A stretch of 26,838 nt of DNA from Candidatus Poribacteria bacterium (GCA_002699335.1 PACG01000168.1:19045-45882), one strand, 5' to 3'; shown: positions 10,229 to 19,889, numbered from the stretch's first letter. Numbers and translations are program-made. The notes: a model not told the origin generated them from the letters alone.

Positions 10229-13200
10229 ATGAATAACAAGGTGATAACTGCGATAGCTGTTTTGGCCTTAGGTGTGGTGCTGCTTTGGCCGGCTGGAAGC
10301 TCTAAGAAGGTTGAAACCCTCTACAAAGAGGGTGAAGCACTCTATACCAAACAGGATTATGAAGGTGCGATTGGCAAATACGAAGCCGCACTAGACGAAG
10401 CTACGAAACCAATGGTCAAGACGGAAGTGATTGACAAAGACTTCTACACACTGGCTAAATTTAAGATTGCAGTTTGCTATTCCAAAATGGCAGAAGACAC
10501 AGGTGACCTCAATCACTACGATACAGCGACTGAGATTATTGAAGAAATTTTCCCCAATGCAGTCGTACCTCGCCACATGGAAGGATTAACCTACCTTTGG
10601 GCAAATGTGCTGTACAAGCAAGAGCAGTATGAATTGGCCGAACCCAAGTTCATGGAGTTAGTCGAAAACTTTCCCAATAGCCAGTTTGTTGAAAACGCTT
10701 GGTATGCAACGGGCCAGTTAAATTACAAACTGCAAAAATATGACGAAAGCCGCCAAGCTTTCAAGGAAGTTCTAGACGGGTTCCCTAACTCGAACTTTAA
10801 GGACGACGCCCAACACCTAATTGCGCAATCATTCCTGGATGAAGAAAATTATGAACAAGCCTACCAGGAGTTTGATAAATTAGCCACGGAGGAGTTCAAG
10901 AACTATGCTGATCTGCAAGCCGAAGCCATGTACAAAGCGGCTTATTGTGTCAGCCAACTCAACCGGTTCGAAGATGCAATCGGTCGGTATACCAACTTTA
11001 TCACCAAGTTCCCAAACAGCAAGTATGTCACGGCAGCCTACTTTGACTCAGGTGCAATCTATGCCCGTCAAAAAGACTACGATAATGCACGGGTCAATTA
11101 CGAACTCGCCATCCAAAATACGGATGATAAAGATGTTCAAGCCGAAATCCAGACAGCAATTGGTCGAACCTATTTCGACGAAGGCGACTATGCCAACGCC
11201 ATTACGGCTTACCAAACGTTGCTAGATACGTATCCGGAAAGTATTTTTATTTCTGAGGCCAAATTGGGTATTGCCGATAGCCACTTCCGTCTGGAAAGTT
11301 GGAGCGAAGCCTCGGCCGCCTATCAGCGAATTCTGGATGAACATGCACAGGACTCGGAGTTGATCCCCTATGTCACTTACCAAATGGGTGAGACACACTA
11401 TAAGTTAGCCACCAAACAGCGTGAGACTGATGAGGAGGATCAAGCAACTCAAAACTTAGAAATCGCCCTCAGTTGGTATCAAAAAGCGGTTGACCAATTC
11501 CCCACCGATCCGGTAGCCCCTCACGCTCTCTACGGTGCAATTTGGGCCTTGAACGATCTGGGCCGAAAAGAGGAATTGGAAAAGGTCGCACGTGAGTTCA
11601 TCGATAAAAACAAAGAAGATCCCGAACTCGATATTTTAGCGGCTGAAGTCCAGTTGAAGTTTGCCGATATGCAGTTCCACGACTTTGAGCAGTATCTGAA
11701 AGCGGCTGCAGAATATGCTAACCTGTGGTCGTTTATGGATCTACCCAAGTTTCACCTGATGAAATTGGTCGGTAAGTTCCAAGAAGGACGGGCCTATTAT
11801 GAAGCGGCTAAACCCGCTGCTGATGATACCGAAGGTGCGTTTGACGAGGAATTACTGCAAAAGTCGGTGTCAGCCTACAAAGCAGCGGTTGAGAAGTTCA
11901 AAGATGACGCATTCTTGACTGGAATCGAGGCAGGCCGTTACGACGACTTCCCAGAAAGAATTGGTCAAGTTGAAGGATGCCAACTCAACCAAGCACTGGC
12001 ACACGAAAAAATGGAACAGTGGGGGGAAGCACGTGCACTCTACATAGCAATCCGTGAAGATAGCGACAACTATGAACGTGCTCAGTTGTTGGTGGCGCAA
12101 AGCTATATCAACGAAGGTGACTCCTCGGCTGCTATTGAACACTACGCCAAAATCATGGATTCGCTCAACGTTGACAATCAGTCTCTAGCCGCCATTAAGT
12201 TGGCAGATTTGCTTCGAGCTGAGGAGCGATTCGGTGAAGCTGCCGTCGAGTACGAAAAAGTTGTGGTGAGCAATCCAACCGGTGAATATGCTGACGACGC
12301 CCAGTATTTGATTGGTCTCTGCTACTATAAAGCTGCTAGCAAAGATCCTTCTCTAATGGATAAATCGATAGCTGCTTTTAACAAAGTAATCGCTGACTAC
12401 ACCGACAGCCCCAACTTGGTTGAGGCTTACTACGGTTTGGTTTTGGCCTATCGTGACCTGGCTCAAGGTGGTGATGATACACAGTGGGCAAATGTGCTTG
12501 CTTATGCCGATGAAGCCTACCAGAAGCTCGGTTCCTCTGCGGACAACAGAATTCTTAAAGCGTTAAGTCACATTGACCTGGTCAAGGCCAGTGCCATTGA
12601 AAAGCAGGGCATCGAATCTGAAGAGCAACGTGACCAATTGATCGCCAGTTTGAGACGAATCGCCGATAATCAAGGCGCGCCCGTCGATTCTAGATCTCGC
12701 GCTCAACTCAAAATTGGTCATTTGGCTTATGGAGCAGGCGATTACGATACAGCTATCGTTGAGTATCAAAGACTGCAACAAGACCATCCCACTGCTGATC
12801 CGGAAGTTATGATTAACGGCCTGTATCAGTTGGCCGTCTGTTACTACCAGCGCGGTAGTAATGAATCAGATCCGCAAGCCAAGCAGCTGGCCTTCCAGAA
12901 TGCGTCCTCAACGTCGCAACAGGTGCTGGACCAAGATGTTAGTCCTGAAAATAACATTAGTGCTGCCTACACCATGGGGCTGTCGAAACAGGGCTTAGGC
13001 GACAGTAATGGTGCCATTGCCGCTTATAACACCGCCGCTTCTTATGAAAGTCAAACCGATGATGCGACTCGCCTAGATCTGATTTTCCAGTCGCACTCTC
13101 GATTGGCTGAGTTGTATAGCAACACCGGCAAGAGTGCAGAGTCCGTTGGCGAATATCAATACATCATTGATTATACAGATGATTCTGACTTAAAAGGTAG

Positions 13201-14908
13201 TTCCTACTTCGCTATGGGCTATGCACTGGATGCAAGCCTGAAGCAGTATGACGATGCGCTATTGGCATATCAGAATGCAATTCAGAATACCGGTAATCGA
13301 ATTGTCCAGGCGCAATCCTACTATCGAATAGGCCTGATTTATGACGATCGACTCAACGATGATGAGAATAGCCTCAATACCTATCAAAAACTGGTCGCAG
13401 ACTATGGCGATGAGGACGATGGCAACATTCAATCCATGGTTGCCGATGCGCAACTGCGAAAGTCCGATCTGCTCAAGAAATTGGGACGTTTAGACGAAGC
13501 TATTGCCGAAGCGGTACAGGCTTTGGATGTTGCTAAAAACAATCCCTCCACGCCTGCAGCGCAAAGAGTTTCAGCTCAGTATAATATCGGAGGTCTCCTT
13601 TTTGATAAAGCCAGAACGCTATACTCTGAAGAGGTTGGAACAGACTTAGCGCCGTATATTCAAGCTATGCGTGACTCCTCACAGTCCTTTGCTGCCGTTG
13701 AGACAATTGCTGGTGATCTGGCCAAACTCGATAGTTCATTGATACCGTATGTGCAGAACGCACTGTTCCAATCGGGGCAAGTCTCCTATTCACTCGGATC
13801 AGCGTCTAAGAACAAGAGTGACCTGACAAACACGATTGATCCCCTCTCAAAGTTTGTGGCCTATGCGGATAAAGGGGTATTTCCCGCTTCGTCAGAACTA
13901 AGCGAAGCGATACAAACCTCTCTGGTTTACACCAGTACTGCTCAGTTCGAGTTAGGTCGTGTCCAACTAGGGGAAGATGAAGGTATTTCCGATGCAGTCC
14001 AGGAATATTTCGCCCAGTCGGCCCTGACCTTCCAGGATTTGGCGAAGCGGTTCTCATCAGCTAAAGATGCATCGACTTGGCAATTTCAGGCTGGTGACGC
14101 CTTCTATGCCTCCAACCAGTATCTAAAAGCCATCGATGAGTATAGGAAAGTTCATCAAAACTTTCCTCGCTCTGAGACTGCTCCTGAAGCTGTTTACGCC
14201 ATCTCGACTTGCTACTCTTACTTAGCTGAAGTTGCTAAAGCCGACGGAGATGAAGCCGGCAGCCAGAAATGGTTGAATGAACTGTTCGATACCAATCAGG
14301 TACTGGCAGATAATTATCCGGCCAGTCCCTATGCAGCCAACGCATTCGTCAATTTGGGCAATAAGTTTTATAATCAAGGCTCAGAGTCGGATATAGAATC
14401 GTCTGAGCGGATACGCCTCTATACGGCAGCTATTGAGAGATATACTCAAGCGATGGAAGTCCCTGGGATTAGTCAAGATACGAAGAACGATGCCGGAATG
14501 TATCTCCGTGAAACACAAACCGCATTGGCCTTCTACGAATATCAGAGTGCTGAATCCGTTTTGAATACCGCGCGAACAGCTGAGGTAGCTTCTGGAGAGC
14601 TTGCCGACAAGGCCAATCTGGCAATTGCGGCTTACCAGTCGATCATCGACAAGTATCCAGAAACCAAGTATGCGGATTTGTCACATCTGCAAATTGCTGA
14701 CTCTTATCTACTAATTGCTGATGCTAATCAAGGTGCTGAAGCCAAGACGCAATATGAAAAAGCCATCAATGCTTATGATGATTTGTGGACGAGGTATCAG
14801 GCCACACCACCTAGCGATGCACAGGTTTCACAGGCTGTCAAGCGAGCACAACAGCAGATTGGTATTATCAGCGGTTACTTGGCAGAGCAGAAAAAACGTG
14901 GACAGTAG
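10229..14908 (+). CDS. Giant membrane-anchored TPR-repeat protein
   Basis: A 1559-residue protein made almost entirely of TPR-like units, clearly more than 20 (examples: GEALYTKQDYEGAIGKYEAA, EPKFMELVENFPNSQFVENA, ARVNYELAIQNTDDKD, YRKVHQNFPRSETAPEAVYA). One N-terminal hydrophobic segment (about residues 4-22) has no lipobox, so it is either an uncleaved anchor or a signal peptide; the bulk would be periplasmic. The composition is acidic. AAGGAG precedes the ATG. It lies 102 bases after the anti-sigma gene with no terminator between and ends at a strong terminator, so it may belong to the sigma operon. A scaffold role in the envelope is inference. Confidence 0.85.
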   Translation: MNNKVITAIAVLALGVVLLWPAGSSKKVETLYKEGEALYTKQDYEGAIGKYEAALDEATKPMVKTEVIDKDFYTLAKFKIAVCYSKMAEDTGDLNHYDTATEIIEEIFPNAVVPRHMEGLTYLWANVLYKQEQYELAEPKFMELVENFPNSQFVENAWYATGQLNYKLQKYDESRQAFKEVLDGFPNSNFKDDAQHLIAQSFLDEENYEQAYQEFDKLATEEFKNYADLQAEAMYKAAYCVSQLNRFEDAIGRYTNFITKFPNSKYVTAAYFDSGAIYARQKDYDNARVNYELAIQNTDDKDVQAEIQTAIGRTYFDEGDYANAITAYQTLLDTYPESIFISEAKLGIADSHFRLESWSEASAAYQRILDEHAQDSELIPYVTYQMGETHYKLATKQRETDEEDQATQNLEIALSWYQKAVDQFPTDPVAPHALYGAIWALNDLGRKEELEKVAREFIDKNKEDPELDILAAEVQLKFADMQFHDFEQYLKAAAEYANLWSFMDLPKFHLMKLVGKFQEGRAYYEAAKPAADDTEGAFDEELLQKSVSAYKAAVEKFKDDAFLTGIEAGRYDDFPERIGQVEGCQLNQALAHEKMEQWGEARALYIAIREDSDNYERAQLLVAQSYINEGDSSAAIEHYAKIMDSLNVDNQSLAAIKLADLLRAEERFGEAAVEYEKVVVSNPTGEYADDAQYLIGLCYYKAASKDPSLMDKSIAAFNKVIADYTDSPNLVEAYYGLVLAYRDLAQGGDDTQWANVLAYADEAYQKLGSSADNRILKALSHIDLVKASAIEKQGIESEEQRDQLIASLRRIADNQGAPVDSRSRAQLKIGHLAYGAGDYDTAIVEYQRLQQDHPTADPEVMINGLYQLAVCYYQRGSNESDPQAKQLAFQNASSTSQQVLDQDVSPENNISAAYTMGLSKQGLGDSNGAIAAYNTAASYESQTDDATRLDLIFQSHSRLAELYSNTGKSAESVGEYQYIIDYTDDSDLKGSSYFAMGYALDASLKQYDDALLAYQNAIQNTGNRIVQAQSYYRIGLIYDDRLNDDENSLNTYQKLVADYGDEDDGNIQSMVADAQLRKSDLLKKLGRLDEAIAEAVQALDVAKNNPSTPAAQRVSAQYNIGGLLFDKARTLYSEEVGTDLAPYIQAMRDSSQSFAAVETIAGDLAKLDSSLIPYVQNALFQSGQVSYSLGSASKNKSDLTNTIDPLSKFVAYADKGVFPASSELSEAIQTSLVYTSTAQFELGRVQLGEDEGISDAVQEYFAQSALTFQDLAKRFSSAKDASTWQFQAGDAFYASNQYLKAIDEYRKVHQNFPRSETAPEAVYAISTCYSYLAEVAKADGDEAGSQKWLNELFDTNQVLADNYPASPYAANAFVNLGNKFYNQGSESDIESSERIRLYTAAIERYTQAMEVPGISQDTKNDAGMYLRETQTALAFYEYQSAESVLNTARTAEVASGELADKANLAIAAYQSIIDKYPETKYADLSHLQIADSYLLIADANQGAEAKTQYEKAINAYDDLWTRYQATPPSDAQVSQAVKRAQQQIGIISGYLAEQKKRGQ

Positions 14909-14937
14909 TCAATCTTAATTTAGCAGATAAATTATAG

Positions 14938-14976
14938 GGCGTTTGGAATCAGATTGATGGTTTCAAACGCCTTTTC
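14938..14976 (+). terminator. Rho-independent terminator after the giant TPR gene
   Basis: An 11-base-pair stem (14938-14948 with 14961-14971, one G-T wobble; core GGCGTTTG/CAAACGCC), a 12-base loop and a TTTTCTCTT tract. It begins 30 bases after the stop codon. Confidence 0.88.
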
Positions 14977-15060
14977 TCTTCTGTACCTCTGTTTTCGAGT
15001 CTACGAACTAAACTTGTGTTTCAGCCTTGATCCATGGATATTGGCCCCTAATCAAAAGAA

Positions 15061-15828
15061 ATGAACCAACCACAACTTTGGAAAGACACCGGAGCCGTTT
15101 CACTTAGTTTTGACGATGGTTCAGCGTCTCAGTTAGAGATTGCAGTTCCAACTCTAAATCAATATGCTCTTCACGCTACTTTTTACATTAACCCCCGGAC
15201 AGAAACCGATTTAGCGCCATGGCGAAAGGTCGGTTTATCTGGACATGAGATTGGAAATCACACCGTCAGTCACATTTGTTCTCGTAACTTTGGTTGGTCT
15301 AACCGAAAGTCGCTGGAGACGATATCGTTAGCTGAGATTGAAGACGACATTCTATTAGCTGAGCAACATTTGCGAAACTTACTACCAGAACAAATAGAAC
15401 GGACATTTTGCTATCCTTGCTACCAAAACCATGTTGGGGAAGGGCTACATCGGCAGAGTTACGTTCCCATCGTGGCCAAACATTTTCCTGCTGCACGGGG
15501 GACCGGGGAAGCCACCAACCATCCTGACTTGACCGATTTACACTATTTAACTTCTTGGATTGTCAGCGGTTGGATGTCCGGGAATGACCTAATACAAGCG
15601 GCTAAAGCAGCAATGGCGCAAAAGCGATGGATTATCTTCGTTTTTCACGGTATGTCGCGAGAGGAACCATCGACGTGGGATCCAACCAGCTATTATCACG
15701 GTGGCGGTTTTTCCGGAGAGGAATTTGAGGTTTTGTGTCAGTTTTTGTCAGATCACAAAGAAGAAGTACAAACTGGCACCGTCCTCAACGTCGCACAACA
15801 GGTACAACAGTGGCGGGCAATCAAATAA
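15061..15828 (+). CDS. Polysaccharide deacetylase (NodB/CE4-like)
   Basis: A 255-residue NodB-homology protein, probably a metal-dependent deacetylase acting on a carbohydrate. Motif 1 is SLSFDDG with catalytic D18 and metal ligand D19. Motif 2 is GNHTVSH with metal ligands H67 and H71. Motif 3 is around RTFCYPCYQNH, and a late motif is IIFVFHGM. No signal peptide is seen, so it may act in the cytoplasm. The substrate cannot be told from sequence. The ATG has only a weak purine tract (AAAAGAA) upstream. The sugar isomerase gene follows after 59 bases, and the two may form a small carbohydrate unit. Confidence 0.88.
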   Translation: MNQPQLWKDTGAVSLSFDDGSASQLEIAVPTLNQYALHATFYINPRTETDLAPWRKVGLSGHEIGNHTVSHICSRNFGWSNRKSLETISLAEIEDDILLAEQHLRNLLPEQIERTFCYPCYQNHVGEGLHRQSYVPIVAKHFPAARGTGEATNHPDLTDLHYLTSWIVSGWMSGNDLIQAAKAAMAQKRWIIFVFHGMSREEPSTWDPTSYYHGGGFSGEEFEVLCQFLSDHKEEVQTGTVLNVAQQVQQWRAIK

Positions 15829-15887
15829 AAATAACGGTACTAAATCAAATTTAACTGAATGAAATAGAGGAAATAAGAGGACATACT

Positions 15888-16682
15888 ATGTCGGTAAAAA
15901 TTGGAATGATTCACTATAATTTCGCCGGTACGATTGATGATTTTTTTAAGTATTGTAGCGAAACTGGATATGAGTATGTCGAGTTACAAGCGGGTTCAGT
16001 CTCAGGAGACAACCCCGAACAAGCAGTCGAAGAGCTAAGAAAAAAGGTCGATTACTGGAACCTGAAGGTAAACGCTTTCGCCGTTGGAAATGACTTTGTG
16101 GTTTTGGACCCAGAAACCGTTAAAGCCCAAGTTGATCGCACTGAGCAGATTGCAGGTCTAGCCGGGATTCTTGGGGCTAAAACATTGCGGATGGAAGGTG
16201 GTTCGCCCAAAGACAGTGTACCTGAAACAAAATGGGTAGAAGCGATGGCAAACTGCCTGCGGCGCTGTGTCGATCAGTTTGCAGAGCGGGATCAAGTCAA
16301 ATTGGCGGTGGACAATCATGGCGTTGTTACCAATGATGGCGACCTAATGTTAGAGTTAATTGAAGAGGTTAACTCACCCTGGGTGGGAAGTTGCCTGGAT
16401 ACCATGAACTACCGCTGGTTCGGTCACGATTTGGGAACAGTTGGTCGATATTACGAGATGCTGGCTCCTTATGTTCTGCACACGCACCTCAAAGATGGCC
16501 GGGGATCACGTGGTAACTACCAAGGCGAAGCCCTGGGTGAAGGCGAAATCGATTTGCAGAAAGCAGTTGACTGCTTAAAAAGCGTAGGCTACGATGGAGT
16601 ATGGACTTGCGAGTATGAGGGACGGGAAAACGATGGCACAGGCCAAACCAGATCTTACAACTGGATGATTAGTCATTTGTAG
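15888..16682 (+). CDS. Sugar phosphate isomerase/epimerase (xylose isomerase-like TIM barrel)
   Basis: A 264-residue protein of the AP endonuclease 2/xylose isomerase-like TIM-barrel family, cytoplasmic, likely to isomerise or epimerise a sugar or inositol derivative with a divalent metal. Family features seen in order: an early YEYVELQAG, GAKTLRMEGGSP, LAVDNHG, the metal-site segment SCLDTMNYR, HTHLKDGRG and a C-terminal TCEYEGREN. AAGAGGA precedes the ATG. The exact substrate cannot be named. It probably works on the same class of sugars as the preceding deacetylase. Genes of this family are abundant in marine carbohydrate degraders. Confidence 0.88.
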   Translation: MSVKIGMIHYNFAGTIDDFFKYCSETGYEYVELQAGSVSGDNPEQAVEELRKKVDYWNLKVNAFAVGNDFVVLDPETVKAQVDRTEQIAGLAGILGAKTLRMEGGSPKDSVPETKWVEAMANCLRRCVDQFAERDQVKLAVDNHGVVTNDGDLMLELIEEVNSPWVGSCLDTMNYRWFGHDLGTVGRYYEMLAPYVLHTHLKDGRGSRGNYQGEALGEGEIDLQKAVDCLKSVGYDGVWTCEYEGRENDGTGQTRSYNWMISHL

Positions 16683-16747
16683 AAGAAACAGTATAAAGAG
16701 AAATAGTATATAGATATTGTTCCTGTTTCTCGTTAGGAGTGGATCGA

Positions 16748-19012
16748 GTGCACAAGCATGTGCGATCTTGGTATTTGTTGATACTGGGTTGGGGACTGGT
16801 ACTGAATCAACTAGCTCAGGCACAAGTTAGTCAACACATAACGCAACTGAATCATAAAGAGGCTGCGGTTCGCCTTTTTGGCGCTTATGCTCTCGGGCTG
16901 CGAGGAGACGAGAAAGCCATACAACCGTTACTTCAACTGTTAACAGATCCAGACTCAAATGTACGACTAGCTACCATTGATGCGTTAGGAGAAATCGGAT
17001 CTGAGAAAGCACTGGCTAAGCTGGTCCCTCTGCTTTCTCATTCGGAGGCGAAGGTTCGAGCGCACACGGCGGATGCTGTGGTCAAAATTGTTCCAACTGC
17101 AGAGTCGGTCAAATACCAAATTACACGCTATGAAGCTGACATTGGTGATCCAGCTCTCGCTGTGCGAACCACCGCACTCAGAGCCTTGGCCAGACTCAAT
17201 CCACAACAACATCTCCAATACCAGCAAATCAAAGCCCTGGCCGACCTACAGGACAGCACAGAGACCGTCAGAGCATTGAGCTGTCGAGATCTAGGTCAAA
17301 TCGGTAGTCAACAAGCGGTGTCCTCGTTAGTAACTGTATTGTCAGACACGGCGGTGACTGTCCGTTCAGCATCGCTAGACGCTCTTCAGTCTTTGGCTCA
17401 ACGGTTAGGGAAAGAAGTTATACTGGAAGCTATAGACCCACTCCTGTTGACCTTGCAAGATCAAGATATGACAGTGCGCCACAAAGCGGGGCAGGTCTTT
17501 GTGACTATTGGGATGCCGGAAGCTGGACAGATACTAGACGCATTGGTAATAGGCGAGGGACGGGCAAATCCGGTAGTCGTTAGCGTAATGGCCCAGATCG
17601 GCGTACCGGCCCTCGATTTGCTAATTAGCAAATTAGATGCGGAAGATCCAACACTAAGAATGGTCGCCTTACAAACGCTGGAAATGTTGCAACCTGATCA
17701 AAGCCACAGCTATCGAGTTTTGAAAAGCCAAGCCGACCTGAAAGATCCAGAGCCTAGCATTCGGGCTAATGGTCTCAAACAGCTGGGACAGTCAGGCATC
17801 CTATCGGATGGCGTCATCGCGGCGTTATCCGACTCAGATGCACGAGTTCGACAGCAAGCGGCCATAACGGTCGGTCAAATTGGGGATACCGCCGTGGAGG
17901 CACTAGTGCCGATGTTAAGCAGTGGAAACGCCTCTGCCCGCTGGCACGCCATTGTTTCAGTTGGATTGATCGCCAATCATCTGGAATCTGACGCCCGATT
18001 ACAGGCTACGATTGACCCTCTCTTAGATGCCTTGAGTGACTCAGACAGTTCGATCCGGTCGGCGGCGACCGACGCTCTCAAAAAGATTGGAACTTCTGCT
18101 TTAGATCAGATTCAGACCCGTTTGTGGTCTCAGAATCGAACCACACGAGCGTTGGTAGAGTTTATTGCTACCGATATTGCACCAGACCAGGCAGAATCTT
18201 TTCGTTTGCGCCGCTGTCTCGGCGATTTGCAGGATCGAGATCTATCTACCCGGATGACGGCGCTGTTAGCAATTCGCCAAATTAGCGGTGTCGAGGCAAT
18301 AAAGAATAATTTAGATTTGCTGGCCAACCAAAACCTAATCGGTTATGCCACTGACACCAACCTGAACTTGAATCTGAGAAAAAGTGCTCTCCTGACTCTG
18401 GCCGAAACGGCCAAGAAGGTCGAAGAAACCACATTTTTAGAGCCGTCCTTTGATACTCTCTTCGTCTTGTTAGAAGAGCCAGATCTACGACCCGAGGCGG
18501 CGAAAATCATAAGCGTAGTTGGTAAATCTGCGGTACCGAATTTAATCCGGCGACTTCAGCATCAAGACAGTGAACTCAGGTCTACTGTCACTAGGACATT
18601 AGTTCAGATCGGAGAGCCAGCAACTGCCGGCTTAACGGCGGCCTTGTCGAATCCAAGTCATCTGGTTCGTCGAAACGTAGCCGTCGCCTTAAGCCAAATC
18701 GATCCAGATCATGCAGATGAGTTTCTAATGAAACGGTATATCAACGATCTGCGGGATGAAGACAATCGGGTACGAGCCAATGGTGCAAAATTACTAAAAG
18801 TTTATGGCAATCAAAATGCGGTTAAGCCACTGCTCACCGCCTTATCAGACGACAACTATCGCGTGCGGTTTTTAGCAACAGAAGCACTGGCCAAAATCGG
18901 TGATAAAGCGGTCATTGGCCATTTGGATCAAGCCAGAAAACGAAAAGGGGAAATAAAAGTAGTCAAGGAAGCGATGAAAACGGCGATTAATCACCTTGAA
19001 ATATTACCCTAG
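16748..19012 (+). CDS. Exported HEAT-repeat protein with a higher-order repeat
   Basis: A 754-residue helical solenoid of HEAT/PBS-lyase-type repeats (units such as KAIQPLLQLLTDPDSNVRLA, SALVTVLSDTAVTVRSAS style, AVKPLLTALSDDNYRVRFLA). A signal peptide (HVRSWYLLILGWGLVLNQLAQA) suggests export with cleavage after AQA. A distinct 35-40 residue variant starting with a Pro and containing a D-L/I-x-D element recurs at residues 116, 152, 316, 479 and 653, so the last four are spaced 163-174 residues apart. I chose the GTG at 16748, about seven bases after TTAGGAG; the in-frame GTG at 16739 overlaps that site. The function is probably protein binding in the envelope. Confidence 0.85.
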   Translation: MHKHVRSWYLLILGWGLVLNQLAQAQVSQHITQLNHKEAAVRLFGAYALGLRGDEKAIQPLLQLLTDPDSNVRLATIDALGEIGSEKALAKLVPLLSHSEAKVRAHTADAVVKIVPTAESVKYQITRYEADIGDPALAVRTTALRALARLNPQQHLQYQQIKALADLQDSTETVRALSCRDLGQIGSQQAVSSLVTVLSDTAVTVRSASLDALQSLAQRLGKEVILEAIDPLLLTLQDQDMTVRHKAGQVFVTIGMPEAGQILDALVIGEGRANPVVVSVMAQIGVPALDLLISKLDAEDPTLRMVALQTLEMLQPDQSHSYRVLKSQADLKDPEPSIRANGLKQLGQSGILSDGVIAALSDSDARVRQQAAITVGQIGDTAVEALVPMLSSGNASARWHAIVSVGLIANHLESDARLQATIDPLLDALSDSDSSIRSAATDALKKIGTSALDQIQTRLWSQNRTTRALVEFIATDIAPDQAESFRLRRCLGDLQDRDLSTRMTALLAIRQISGVEAIKNNLDLLANQNLIGYATDTNLNLNLRKSALLTLAETAKKVEETTFLEPSFDTLFVLLEEPDLRPEAAKIISVVGKSAVPNLIRRLQHQDSELRSTVTRTLVQIGEPATAGLTAALSNPSHLVRRNVAVALSQIDPDHADEFLMKRYINDLRDEDNRVRANGAKLLKVYGNQNAVKPLLTALSDDNYRVRFLATEALAKIGDKAVIGHLDQARKRKGEIKVVKEAMKTAINHLEILP

Positions 19013-19088
19013 AACCGTTCCCGTCTTCTATCAATCAGGGATAGGTTGAGAGAAGGCCATTACCTGCTGGTTATTTGGGGATAGTGGG

Positions 19089-19697
19089 TTAGGACAATGT
19101 GCCTTTGTCAGACAGATAGTCGATTACCTTCTGGGTGGAAGCAGCCAGATCTAAGTCATTGGTATTAATCACGATCTCGGCATTTTCTGGGACCTCGTAG
19201 GGTGCATCAATGCCTGTAAATTCCTTAATTTCACCTGCCCGTGCTTTTTTGTACAATCCCTTTGGATCACGGCTTTCGCAGACTTCCAGTGGACAATCTA
19301 CAAAGACTTCGATAAAACGACCATCCTCCAGAATCTCTCGCGCTTTATCCCGATCCTTACGATAAGGAGAGATAAAGGCGGTAGTTGTAATGACTCCGGC
19401 ATCGGCAAATAGTTTAGCCACTTCGCCAATTCGGCGAATATTTTCTTCGCGGTCTTCAGGCGAAAATCCGAGATTCTTGTTTAGCCCATGACGGATATTA
19501 TCGCCATCCAAGACATAAGTCAGCTTGCCCAGTTGATGGAGGCCGTTTGCTACCTGATTAGCAATGGTCGACTTTCCTGATCCTGATAACCCCGTGAACC
19601 AGATAACGACCCCTTTTTGCTTCAGTAATTCTTCCCTGGCCGTCTGATTGACTTCAGACTGATGCCATATAATGTTTGTTGCTTTTTGGTCAGCCAA
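19089..19697 (-). CDS. cysC: Adenylylsulfate (APS) kinase CysC
   Basis: CysC phosphorylates adenylylsulfate to PAPS with ATP, for sulfate assimilation or sulfotransfer. The 202-residue length is typical of a stand-alone enzyme. Motifs: P-loop GLSGSGKST (36-44), DGDNIRHGL (64-72), the phosphoserine motif FISPYR (S110), and [20 protein letters not shown] with DAPYE at the APS site. The start is TTG with AGGAG seven bases upstream. No cysN/cysD/sat or PAPS reductase is in the window, so PAPS could serve sulfotransferases. The HEAT gene converges on it, and a 13-base perfect palindrome lies 34 bases upstream. Confidence 0.97.
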   Translation of the reverse strand: MADQKATNIIWHQSEVNQTAREELLKQKGVVIWFTGLSGSGKSTIANQVANGLHQLGKLTYVLDGDNIRHGLNKNLGFSPEDREENIRRIGEVAKLFADAGVITTTAFISPYRKDRDKAREILEDGRFIEVFVDCPLEVCESRDPKGLYKKARAGEIKEFTGIDAPYEVPENAEIVINTNDLDLAASTQKVIDYLSDKGTLS

Positions 19698-19730
19698 TAT
19701 GTACTCCTAACTTATTTGATTCAAGAAAAT

Positions 19731-19743
19731 GTAATGACATTAC
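19731..19743. promoter_or_regulatory. Perfect 13-base palindrome upstream of cysC
   Basis: GTAATG-A-CATTAC reads the same on both strands and sits 34 bases before the cysC start, in the gap shared with the divergent DUF1349 gene. It may be an operator; no second copy was noticed. Confidence 0.3.
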
Positions 19744-19860
19744 TAAGTGCTTACAAGCGAAAGCCGAAGGTTCTATTCTGTTTTGATAATGTCGCTTCGC
19801 TGACAAGTTTAGCAAGTGGCCGGTCAAAAATGCGAAATTTTCCTTTTACTCAATAATTCC

Positions 19861-19889
19861 TTTTCAATTTTGCGGTTTTCTTTTATAAT
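19861..19889 (+). promoter_or_regulatory. Predicted promoter of the DUF1349 gene
   Basis: TATAAT (19884-19889) with TTTTCA (19861-19866) at 17-base spacing gives a start site about 26 bases before the ATG at 19922. The -10 is perfect; the -35 matches four of six bases. Confidence 0.45.

Noticed and set aside
16684..16730. Inverted repeat AGAAACAG/CTGTTTCT before the HEAT gene
   Set aside because: Eight-base arms with a 31-base loop in AT-rich DNA are not enough to claim a riboswitch or terminator.
19662..19856. A 64-codon plus-strand frame across the cysC start and the divergent gap
   Set aside because: It begins inside cysC on the other strand, lacks a ribosome binding site and its end overlaps the promoter of the DUF1349 gene.
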